Of a DNA stretch of 17,452 nt, positions 1-8,347 are shown piece by piece. Made by a program: the position numbers and the translations under genes. This stretch comes from Coemansia sp. RSA 922 (lineage: Eukaryota > Kickxellomycota > Kickxellomycetes > Kickxellales > Kickxellaceae). The notes beneath the pieces are model-generated. The model saw nothing but the letters and a program-made list of their open reading frames with translations. It searched no databases and was not told the DNA's origin. The stretch covers positions 1-17,452 of the forward strand of contig JANBQS010000462.1 in assembly GCA_027577415.1 (NCBI GenBank). The letters are read 5' to 3'. Numbering within the stretch: the first letter of the stretch is position 1; the number at the start of each line of letters is the position of its first letter.

Positions 1-3000
1 GCTGTCTCTGACCCAAGGACAAGTTCTGACCATTCTCCTTGATCTCGGCATCCAAACCAGTGAAAATACCGCTCATACCAGCATCATTAATGTTGTCGCC
101 ACCGTCGTAGACACTTGTGGCGGTGCTAGTAGTCTGGCTGCCACGTTCATGCACCAAGTTGGCACGCTTGAGAGCATCCCACACCAGCTCATCGGGGTAC
201 TCACCAAACGGATCGAGATTGAAGCGAATAGTTCCGTTGAACAAAACAGGGTCCTGTGGGATAATGGTGACGTTGCGCCGCAGCTCCTCCAAACCAATTT
301 TGGCAATATTCACATTGTCCAATAAGATCCGACCTTGAGCTGCCTCGATGAACCGCAAGAAGGCCAAAGACATGGTGCTCTTGCCAGCACCCGTACGACC
401 AACCACGCCAATCTTCTCGCCGTGCTCGGCACTAAGCGATATGCCGTGCAATACTGGTACACCTGGGACATACTCGACAACAAGGTCCTCGATCTGCACG
501 CTGCCGGACTTTGGCCAGTCACTCGGAGGCTTATTCTCAGGCGTCGCAAGCAAGTCAGCCTCCTGCTCAATATTGAGGTACTGACTGACGCGCTCAACGG
601 CATTCATATTGAGCTCGCTATCGCTGTAGTTGCGAATTGCCCACAGCATATGCTCGGAGAATGTCAGCGCATAAGCCATAGCAAAGCCCGCAAGACCAGC
701 GTCAAGCCAATCTAGACTGGACAGGATAAACAGCGCGCAAGCAAACGATACAATGGCTCCGGCGAAATCGATGCGCATTGACAACCAACTGGTAGTAGCC
801 CACATCAAATAAGACGGCTGGTTGTGAGCGTTGATCCGGTTGAGTGCCTCCTTGATATAGTAGTGTTTGGTGCCAAACGCTCTGATAGTCGATACGCCGA
901 GGATGAGCTCTCCGAATAGCGACAGGAGCGGCGACATGCTAGTGGACTCTAGGCGCTTGAGCTCCCGCGACGTGTTTAAGTAATAGTACGCAATGCTAAC
1001 GTATAGTAGTGAGACGACTGCAGCAACGAAGATAAACGTCGGGGTGACTGCTGTGATAACGACAAGCACGCTGAGCACTGCCAGAATATCGCCGGACCAC
1101 CACAAAATTGTGTCCATCGTGGAATCATCAATCATGTTCATGTCGCGAGAGAACCGGTTAATAATGCGACCAAGTGGAGTCGAGTCAAAGAACCGCGGAG
1201 TAGCGCGTACCACTCGGCGCACTAGACGCGAGTGCAAGCTACGCGCAGCCCTAATGGCGCCCGAGTACACGAACCACATCTGGATCACACGCCACATCAC
1301 ACTAACCACGCCGATAACCACGTAGATGCTGATCCAGTATATCGCCGAGTGATGCTGCTGCTCGCTGCTAAGAGTTGACAGCGTACCAGGCAAACCCGAG
1401 TTCAGGTTGTAGATAGGCATCGAGGCACGTAGAGCAACCAATGGCGCCGACAGAGCAGACCACAATGAACCCGGCACAACAGCAGAAGCCAAAGCGGCAG
1501 TAGACATGTTCTCGCCGACCAACGCGTCATCGTTGCTAGTAGAAGCGACCCAGATCCGGATCCAGTAATCCTGCATAACCAAGGAGAACTGGCAGACAGT
1601 AAGAAGCGTGAACGAGATAATCCAGAACCACTTGCCTCCGCTAGCGTTCAGATACGTCAGCCACACGTCATACTTGACATATCCAGACTCGCGCTCCTCG
1701 TCCTCAACAAGTGTTCCTTGCAATGCTGACAAGTCGCCGTCAGGGTCAAGGCCTCGCTGCTCGGCGATCTTCTTCAGGCGCCGCAAGTTGTACTCATCCT
1801 CAGGTGTATTGTCGTTAACAGACTTTGAGGGATCCTCCTCGTCAAGGACATCGGCAGTGAGCTTGGCTTGCTCAGCGTCTTTGCCCTTGGCATCAACATC
1901 GTCCTCCTTGTCCTCGCTGCTTTTGAGTTCAGCCAAGACCTTGGTAAATACGCCTTGGTGTTGCAGCTCTGCCGGATCACCCTTGAGCGACACTCGGCCC
2001 TCGCGCAGCATGACAATGTATTGGGCAAATGGCAGACACATCGATACGTGGTGGGTCACCAGCACGCGCGTACGGCCCAGCATCAGCGGCGTCTTGCTCA
2101 ACAAGCACTCCATCAGAATGTGCTTGGCCGTGTGCGCATCAACAGCCGACAAGCAGTCGTCAATAAGCAATATGCGGCGACTCGAATAGACAGCGCGGGC
2201 CAGAGCTACTCGCTGCTTCTGACCGCCAGACAAAGTCACACCGCGCTCACCGATTTCAGTCTGGTCGCTAGCACTCAAGATCCTAAAGTCAGGCTTCAAC
2301 GCGCACACACGCAGCACTTCTTCGTAACGAGAGGCATCGTACTGCTCGCCAAACAAAATGTTTTCGCGGATAGTAGCGTTCCGCAGCCATGCCTCCTGAG
2401 CGACATAGGCAATGTCGCGAATAGCCAGGCCCTCGTCAGATAGCTCGATAATGTCGCGGTACTTATAGTCGCCGTTGGCGTCTAGCCGCGAGTCAACCGT
2501 AGGCAATAGAATGCGGCCGCGTGTCAGTGTCATCTCGCCAACAAGCGCTGAGAGCAAAGATGATTTGCCCGAACCAGTTGGTCCAGCAACAATCGAAAGC
2601 ACGCCATGCGGGAATTGCACGTCAATGTCCTTGAGTGTAAACCTCACCAAGTTATCGTCACTGCTGCTGTGACGCTTACTGCTACCATCGTCGCGGTCGA
2701 GCGAGGCATAAGACTCGTTGGCAGGCAAAAGCGCAAGCTGCGAGTGCGGCATTGCGGTGGCGGCGGTAGAATCGGCAAGCAAGGGCGTGTGCTCAGTAAC
2801 ATCGGGAGTCTCAACACCAGTCAGATCTTTACCGTCAGACTTGGAATTGCTGCTGGGGCTGTCCCACTCCAGATCTGTACCCTCAAAGCCTAGCCCATCT
2901 CTTCCAGAGTCGGTATTAACAACGCGCTTCTCCAGATCCTGGACTTGCGGCTGAGAAAGGTACGAGTCAATACGACCGAGTGCGACGTAGCCGCCAATAA

Positions 3001-5074
3001 CCCAGTTTAAGATTCCTGGCAAGTGCTCAAACACAATACGGATAAGCTGGAAAACCGAGATAGTAGTGAAGGCGATCTCTGCCGTAAGCCTGTTGCCGAA
3101 CCCGATAATGTAGACCACGAAGATGATGACGAGTACCAGCATCGGCGCCAATGACGAAGCAATGTTGACATGGACCCAAGCAAGCAGCAGTTTCCATTGG
3201 TACTTTAGCTGATTCTCGCGTCTCTCGTCGACCATCTCCAGAAACCGTGACTCCCAGCCAAACAGCTTAGCAGCCTTGATACCCTGTAGCAGCTCCGTAA
3301 TTACCGTGACACGCTCGTCACTAAGCGAGGACAGCTTCTCCTCGACTTTGGCCAGGTGCTTGAAGATCATCTTAGACAGCGGGATATAGAGTACCGACAT
3401 CGAGAGACCGACTAGTGCAGAAACTCCTAGCAACAAGTACATGTACCATATACCGATGAGCAGCATAAGAGGCAGCGCATAGAGGTTGTCCAGGTAGGCA
3501 GATACCTCGGCCACTTTCGAAAAATCGGCAGTCAGCAGGTTCATAATCTTGCCATCGGCAGCAGCTTGAGCTGTAGGTGCAGCGCCATCCTCGTCATCGT
3601 CATCGTCCTTCTCATTATCGTCTGCTGATTTGGCATCCTCCCATGAGCCCTTGCCGCGACGACACAGGGTCTTTGATGAGAGCTCTGCAACAAGAAGACT
3701 CTTTAGACGAAATTCAATGTGATGACCGACCCAATTAGTCCAGTTATAGAGCGTCGAGGCGGCCAGGGTAAAGAACAGCAGACCGAATGCGTCAAGGTAT
3801 GCGCTGCGAATTGACTTTTCCGCCGGAAGGCTTTGGTCCCTACCACTGCTGTTGCCGCCAAGAACCTCGATGGAGCGCAAGATACGCTGCAAGAAGAATG
3901 GACCCGAGAATAGCAGAATAGAGTTGGTCAGTGCCAAGACCGCCTGGAGGGCCAGTTCTGGAGCAAAAACTATAATCACAGTTACCAGCAGAGAACGACC
4001 TGGCTTTCGGTGGATCTGATAACGCCTCCAGTTAGGAATAGGCATGTCAGACTCGTCCAGGTTATACAAATCGGTAGAATCGAGTTGACGCTTTGAACCC
4101 TTCCGCAGAATATCGTTGCTCCATGAGAACGCCAATGTGCTGTACCATGAGACATTGAACTCGGGGGACTCGACAAGAGAGACGGGCTTTTGACCTGTGT
4201 GGCGAGCAAGCGGAGTTGTCTCATTATCGTCATCGCCATTAGCTTCGACATCGTCTGCCGGTAAGTACTCCAGCTGCTGTGAATCGGCAATGGATCCAGT
4301 CACGGGTGGGCGGACAAAAGCGGGTCGCAGCTGAGTACACAAGTAAGTCAACAAGAGAATCGCGCTTATCAGCGTCGAGACAACTAAAGTGTTTGAGTAC
4401 AGCGACGCCTTGAGGCCGAAAATAGGCACATTGCCTGTCGCCGGAGTGAAAAACGAGTAGTAGATTTCACACGAGCCGATAAGCAGATGCAATAGTACCA
4501 GTGTAGGCAGCGGCCAGGGGAACAAGCCAGCGTACAGCATGCGGTCGCTGTAGGCGTAAATAGCGAGGAAGGCGACATTGGATATGGCAACCAGTAGAGC
4601 AAATAGGGCCACAAGTAATGTGTACGCATGCGTGAAGGCAGCAGCTTCTGCTTTGTGGTTCCAGGCGTACAAAAGCAGTGCGTCCTGAGCGATAGACAGA
4701 GCCACGACGACACGGCCAGTCTTGGCGCGGTTGTCACGTATATTAGCTGGGCCAAGCGGACGGCGCACAGGTTTTTCCCTGTTACCAACTCCACAAAAGC
4801 CAGCAGACTCTAGGCTGTTAGGCAGCAAACAGTAGACGGCCAGCGCACCAAAGGATAGACCTATAGCTAGCAGCAGCAAGACAGGCCACAGAAGGCCAAC
4901 ACGGAAGCAGTCGCTACTCAGCGACCAGTCCCAATGCGATCCTTTACCACATATGGCTTTATGGTGGTGTTCATCGCCCGAGTAAAACGAAATGTAGGCG
5001 GTAGCTTGGCGCAGTAGCCCTACCGCAATGGTGGCTAATGCAGCTGAAGACACAGCTCTGGCGACAGATAGCAT
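1..5074 (-). CDS. ABCC (MRP-type) full ABC transporter, C-terminus beyond left edge
   Basis: ATP-driven exporter of organic anions or glutathione conjugates, by family; fungal members of this type (Ycf1, Bpt1, Ybt1) mostly sit in the vacuole. The frame is open from an ATG at 5074 to the window edge (1,691 codons, no intron). Order: five N-terminal hydrophobic segments (TMD0, roughly residues 59-300), TMD1 (about 360-690), NBD1 with Walker A GPTGSGKSS at 831, signature LSGGQ at 948-952 and Walker B ILLIDD at 968-973, then TMD2 and NBD2 with Walker A GRTGAGKST at about 1560 and signature LSLGQ at 1685-1689. NBD1 has Asp where a catalytic Glu would be, which is usual for ABCC NBD1. Three hydrophilic inserts are visible: an acidic one in TMD1 near 475-500, one of about 90 residues before NBD1 near 725-815, and a Ser/Thr/Asp-rich one in NBD2 near 1640-1680. 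The last Walker B and C-terminus are off the window. Family assignment is firm; substrate and membrane are inference. Confidence 0.95.
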   Translation of the reverse strand, partial: MLSVARAVSSAALATIAVGLLRQATAYISFYSGDEHHHKAICGKGSHWDWSLSSDCFRVGLLWPVLLLLAIGLSFGALAVYCLLPNSLESAGFCGVGNREKPVRRPLGPANIRDNRAKTGRVVVALSIAQDALLLYAWNHKAEAAAFTHAYTLLVALFALLVAISNVAFLAIYAYSDRMLYAGLFPWPLPTLVLLHLLIGSCEIYYSFFTPATGNVPIFGLKASLYSNTLVVSTLISAILLLTYLCTQLRPAFVRPPVTGSIADSQQLEYLPADDVEANGDDDNETTPLARHTGQKPVSLVESPEFNVSWYSTLAFSWSNDILRKGSKRQLDSTDLYNLDESDMPIPNWRRYQIHRKPGRSLLVTVIIVFAPELALQAVLALTNSILLFSGPFFLQRILRSIEVLGGNSSGRDQSLPAEKSIRSAYLDAFGLLFFTLAASTLYNWTNWVGHHIEFRLKSLLVAELSSKTLCRRGKGSWEDAKSADDNEKDDDDDEDGAAPTAQAAADGKIMNLLTADFSKVAEVSAYLDNLYALPLMLLIGIWYMYLLLGVSALVGLSMSVLYIPLSKMIFKHLAKVEEKLSSLSDERVTVITELLQGIKAAKLFGWESRFLEMVDERRENQLKYQWKLLLAWVHVNIASSLAPMLVLVIIFVVYIIGFGNRLTAEIAFTTISVFQLIRIVFEHLPGILNWVIGGYVALGRIDSYLSQPQVQDLEKRVVNTDSGRDGLGFEGTDLEWDSPSSNSKSDGKDLTGVETPDVTEHTPLLADSTAATAMPHSQLALLPANESYASLDRDDGSSKRHSSSDDNLVRFTLKDIDVQFPHGVLSIVAGPTGSGKSSLLSALVGEMTLTRGRILLPTVDSRLDANGDYKYRDIIELSDEGLAIRDIAYVAQEAWLRNATIRENILFGEQYDASRYEEVLRVCALKPDFRILSASDQTEIGERGVTLSGGQKQRVALARAVYSSRRILLIDDCLSAVDAHTAKHILMECLLSKTPLMLGRTRVLVTHHVSMCLPFAQYIVMLREGRVSLKGDPAELQHQGVFTKVLAELKSSEDKEDDVDAKGKDAEQAKLTADVLDEEDPSKSVNDNTPEDEYNLRRLKKIAEQRGLDPDGDLSALQGTLVEDEERESGYVKYDVWLTYLNASGGKWFWIISFTLLTVCQFSLVMQDYWIRIWVASTSNDDALVGENMSTAALASAVVPGSLWSALSAPLVALRASMPIYNLNSGLPGTLSTLSSEQQHHSAIYWISIYVVIGVVSVMWRVIQMWFVYSGAIRAARSLHSRLVRRVVRATPRFFDSTPLGRIINRFSRDMNMIDDSTMDTILWWSGDILAVLSVLVVITAVTPTFIFVAAVVSLLYVSIAYYYLNTSRELKRLESTSMSPLLSLFGELILGVSTIRAFGTKHYYIKEALNRINAHNQPSYLMWATTSWLSMRIDFAGAIVSFACALFILSSLDWLDAGLAGFAMAYALTFSEHMLWAIRNYSDSELNMNAVERVSQYLNIEQEADLLATPENKPPSDWPKSGSVQIEDLVVEYVPGVPVLHGISLSAEHGEKIGVVGRTGAGKSTMSLAFLRFIEAAQGRILLDNVNIAKIGLEELRRNVTIIPQDPVLFNGTIRFNLDPFGEYPDELVWDALKRANLVHERGSQTTSTATSVYDGGDNINDAGMSGIFTGLDAEIKENGQNLSLGQRQ

Positions 5075-6643
5075 GATCTACTTTAATAGGCAAAAATAGA
5101 AGTAAAAAAGATAGAGGGTTCGGGGTTGGTAAGGGAAAGAAAAGAGAAAGCAAGCTGGGCCTTTATCCGCCAAGCTAGCAAGGGGGCGCCTGTAAGCGGA
5201 TAATCTCACCCCCTCAGCACCGCCATTGTTGTGTGTGCTCTGGGTTGCTGCGGTTAAGCCAGGGATCAGCTGTCTGTGGCTTGCACTCCGCTATTTCAAA
5301 GTTTGACACCTTGTCTGTTGGCTCATACCCTTGGCTAGATGTGGCGGCGCCGTGGGGAAGGACCATTCGAGTTGCCAAGAGACTCCAAGTAGCGACAGGA
5401 AATTAACGAGAGGCTGATATGTCAAGAAAGTCCGACTTTACCCTAACACTCTTTTCAGTCAAATTAATATTGGATTCAAAAAACAAATCTGCGAATTAAT
5501 AGCATAGAGAGAGAAAACTTGCGCTGGTATATGAACAATGTCCAAGTAATGTGGCTGATACACATATCTAGATCAGTGTACAGTAAGTAGCCAGCAAAAC
5601 TGGCCGCATGTTTTCCAACTTTGGCTTTCAGCGCGAGTATCCCCCCACACATGTCATATCGATCTGTGGCTAATTTTTTTAGATAGCCCCGAGCTGAGCC
5701 TATAGGAATTAATATTCTAGTAGAACACTGTTTACTACTAGCTATTGCATGTGTATTTGAAAAATAAAACTACATTAGCAGTTTTTTTTTTCAATTTTGT
5801 ACTTTAAATCGTCAACAACATATGAAGACTGTGTCAGCTGTAAAAGAGCTTTAAAATAACAGTACTTTATCCCTATTAAACAAATCTGAGTGGACATAAA
5901 CAATCAAAATCATCTTGGAATGCCAGTACAGTTGGCGATAGATTGCAACAGTAAACTGTAGGCCCAAGACTTTAATAAAAAATATTGCTGTAATTTAACA
6001 CCTTGTCACCACGTTACACCCTTAGCAGACAAGTCCTATAACTTCACTGAACATACTTACTTTTATTGCTATTCGTATTTTGTGCCTGATTGCAGTTTGT
6101 GCTATTGTTCCTAGGTAGCTATTATCCGGGATTTCTCAATTGCGCAACATGTCACTTGCACTGCAACCTTTGATATTATATAATCATCTAAGGCATTGGT
6201 TGGGTTTATAGCCCCAGCGTGCCTTCCAAATACATTCCGGCAAGGAAGGTCTGTTCTCTAACATTACGAAAGGGATCTCGGAATGGCTTGCATTTATAAT
6301 AGGTCTATCGAGATACTTGGTGGACACCTACTATTGAATTTTACTTCGCTAGCTCTGATGTCAAGGGTAGCTGAATAATTGCCTTATGCCCTGATAATTT
6401 AATGGCCGGTACCTTCTTAGTCTTTTTCTGGATAGGGCTTGATGATTGACAAACAGCATACTACCAGTTAGCGACAATAACAAGAAAAATAAAACTACAA
6501 GAAAACAGCATATCAAAAGAACGCTTGCTGAGAAAGCGGCTCTAGAGTGATCTGCATACACTTTAAAGGGAACCTACATGTCTAAATGTTTGTAGCATAG
6601 CCAGTAACAGAAAGGTTAAATAGATGTTATTTATTTGTTATAC
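5075..6643. other. AT-rich intergenic region, no convincing gene
   Basis: About 1.57 kb between the start of the transporter gene and the last remnant of the pseudogene. The first 350 bases are GC-balanced and probably hold the transporter promoter; the minus strand just upstream of the ATG is pyrimidine-rich. The rest is AT-rich with short homopolymers, including ten T at 5782-5791. A 66-codon minus-strand frame at 6361-6561 encodes one hydrophobic segment but has no recognisable family and is probably chance. I saw no tRNA-like fold, tandem repeat or terminal repeat. Confidence 0.6.
5163..5203. promoter_or_regulatory. Inverted pair of GATA-type sites upstream of the ABC transporter
   Basis: TTATCCGC at 5163-5170 and GCGGATAA at 5196-5203 form a perfect 8-base inverted repeat with 25 bases between the arms. 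Each arm contains GGATAA, close to the core bound by fungal GATA-family zinc-finger factors. The pair lies 89-129 bases upstream of the transporter ATG, a normal promoter distance. A regulatory role is inferred from sequence and position only. Confidence 0.35.
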
Positions 6644-7330
6644 TCACCACCCTAGGCTATCTGAAACAATTTGTCGCAGAGCAGTAGAAAAAGTGTAGGG
6701 GAAGATACTCAAGTTGGGAGTCTACATTGAAAAACATTAGTACAATTATGTGGGTCAGTGTACCTTGCTCGCCACTCGAATTTCGTCCAGCATCGGCGCC
6801 ATTTTCTTAATTCACTCAACCAGTGCACTGATATTGGCCTCGAACTCTGGTGGGCTAGGCATGTCATCTTCAGTCGGCTTATACATCATGAAATAAAATG
6901 TAATAGAGCGAACCAGTGGAAACGCACATCCTTCGTAGGGTGCAGGCATCAATGCCCCCAATGCTTCTCCTATGTAAACAGCCTGCTCATGCAGCTCAAT
7001 TATAAGCTCCTTGGCTAAGTAGTGTTTAGGATGGCCATGATCATTGCGCATATAGTAGCTGGGATCACAGGGGCATATCAGTGGATTGTATATGGAGCAC
7101 TCGTGGTACTCTGGACCAACTAGCTCTAGCTTAAAGCGATTGCAATAGAGTGGGTAGGCAATAGCGCAAAAGTTGTGGCCAATCCACCGCAGTGGTTTCA
7201 ATAACTTGTTTTTCTCATTGGAGTTGGCCAGAACACTTGCAAACACTTGATGACTGCTGCCGACCACATGGCAGACTATGAGCTGAACAATGTTGGGTGA
7301 AAGAAGCTGAACTGGTGAAGGAGACGACAT
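6644..7330 (-). pseudogene. Broken member of a Coemansia-type lineage-specific protein family
   Basis: The frame opens with MSSPSPVQLLSPNIVQLIV at 7330 and runs 172 codons to a TGA at 6812-6814. The N-terminal block (LLSPNIVQLIVCHVVGSS, then a WIGHNFCA-like segment) and the later blocks LAKELIIELHE, APYEGCAFPLVRS and EANISALV match, from memory, a large family of several-hundred-residue proteins of unknown function in Coemansia; the N-terminal helix looks F-box-like. Directly after the TGA the same frame resumes with family-like sequence, IKKMAPMLDEIRV, where family members carry Arg or Gln before IK. This suggests a CGA-to-TGA nonsense change. The frame then stops at 6755-6757; a short possible intron (6722-6763) would extend it by 25 codons to 6644. 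The usual C-terminal half is not recognisable. An upstream in-frame ATG at 7393 adds 21 hydrophobic residues and is less likely to be the start. The family has no known function that I can name. Confidence 0.6.
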
Positions 7331-7668
7331 TTGTAGCAAGTAAATATTGAATAGAAGAAAAAAATTTATTGACAATAGTTGCAAGAGTCGCAATTAAACC
7401 TGTCCTCAAAGATTAAAAGTCGTTAATCGAGGGGTAGCCAGATCAAGCTCGACGTGTGGAATGTGAGAGAATCTTCCAGGTGGCCAACAACACCCTTTCC
7501 TAGCTGCCATGTCGAGACTTTACCAGAAATGCGCTTCCTCTTTGGTAAAAGGCAGTCAAATGGTGTATTTCCTTTGGGAGGCTTCGTAAAATGATGCTCT
7601 TTTTGCTGTTGAATCCTGTTGGCAGGTGTATCTGTTTGTCCAGTGGATTTTTCTTGCCATAATTTGGA
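7331..7668. other. Intergenic spacer between two divergent gene starts
   Basis: This stretch separates the minus-strand pseudogene from the plus-strand small gene and would hold both promoters. A minus-strand open frame across 7500-7715 resembles no family I know and overlaps the TATA box of the plus-strand gene, so I do not call it. Confidence 0.4.
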
Positions 7669-7677
7669 TATAAAAAG
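7669..7677 (+). promoter_or_regulatory. TATA box of the 103-residue gene
   Basis: TATAAAAAG lies 109 bases before the ATG at 7778. It is followed by a pyrimidine-rich stretch (about 7720-7775, with CTCACCTCTCC and TTTTCTTATTC) that suits a transcription start and short 5' leader. It is the best match to a TATA consensus that I noticed in front of any gene here. Function is inferred from sequence and spacing. Confidence 0.55.
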
Positions 7678-7777
7678 AGCAAGGAATGCGCCCTTTCAAG
7701 CAGTGCAAACCTCACATCCTAACTCACCTCTCCATTTTCTTATTCTATTATTCAGCCCAACTACCACTTTATTTCCA

Positions 7778-8089
7778 ATGTCTTGCCAGCTCGAAGTGCA
7801 TAATGAGAAGACAGACAGAGAGGGTTACCCAATTGCACGGCATATTTTTGCCAGTTATGATGGCAATAGTAGAGAGGCATTCATTAGTGCGCTGAAAGCT
7901 AAGCTTATTGAGTTATACCCCGGAATTAAAGATCATATTGCCGACAAATATTTTCCCGAAGACGAAAATTCATATATCTCTATCATACATGAAGGGCTAA
8001 AATATTGGTTTCTTGTGTCTTTAGACAAGTCTGGTCTGGAGGGTGATAGGTGGAGGTGTATTTGTAGATTCAGGCCACATACTAACTAG
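7778..8089 (+). CDS. Small protein of unknown function (103 aa)
   Basis: I do not recognise the family. The ATG at 7778 was chosen because it follows a good TATA box and pyrimidine-rich leader; an in-frame ATG at 7619 lies upstream of the TATA box and would add 53 low-complexity residues. The product begins MSCQLEVHNEKTDREGYPIA and ends in CICRFRPHTN. It has no signal peptide or membrane segment and is rich in charged and aromatic residues. The pattern suggests a small alpha/beta fold: beta strands around residues 3-30, a helix around 33-52 (REAFISALKAKLIELYP), then short strands around 70-98 with YWFLV and WRCICRF. This order resembles a ubiquitin-like grasp, but only weakly. A plus-strand AATAAA at 8281 could serve as its poly(A) signal. 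It converges with the MYG1 gene, 258 bases between stops. Confidence 0.6.
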   Translation: MSCQLEVHNEKTDREGYPIARHIFASYDGNSREAFISALKAKLIELYPGIKDHIADKYFPEDENSYISIIHEGLKYWFLVSLDKSGLEGDRWRCICRFRPHTN

Positions 8090-8280
8090 TAGTAAGCTTA
8101 CATGTATCACTCATGGGCTTGTATAGGCATGGCCAAACATTTGAAGCAACAAATATTTGTGGCTAAATCCATCAACTTTAAATCACTTTATGTTTGTGTG
8201 CTCTAGGAATTTTATTTTGGTAGCCTTAGCCTTTTTAACGACAATACACAACACTCAATATAATGACAAGCAAATATTGA

Positions 8281-8286
8281 AATAAA
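8281..8286 (+). terminator. Possible poly(A) signal for the 103-aa gene
   Basis: AATAAA lies 191 bases after the stop codon of the plus-strand small gene, inside the 258-base gap before the convergent MYG1 stop. The gap holds no gene. The hexamer is common by chance in AT-rich DNA. Confidence 0.3.
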
Positions 8287-8347
8287 GCTAGGTTTCATTA
8301 TTGCCAACTGTGCACATTAAACTTTTGTTAATCAGTACAGCTATCCA

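Noticed and set aside
1608..2443. Long plus-strand frames across the transporter gene
   Set aside because: They are antisense shadows of a minus-strand gene whose ABC motifs are unambiguous.
6361..6561. 66-codon minus-strand frame with one hydrophobic segment
   Set aside because: No family resemblance, no promoter signal, and it lies in AT-rich spacer next to a decayed gene; one hydrophobic run is easily produced by T-rich DNA.
5400..6640. tRNA, solo LTR or CRISPR-like repeats in the AT-rich gap
   Set aside because: No cloverleaf with a GTTCGA-type arm, no paired terminal repeats and no regularly spaced repeats could be seen.
7500..7715. 71-codon minus-strand frame between the pseudogene and the small gene
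   Set aside because: It overlaps the TATA box and leader of the plus-strand gene and resembles no known protein.
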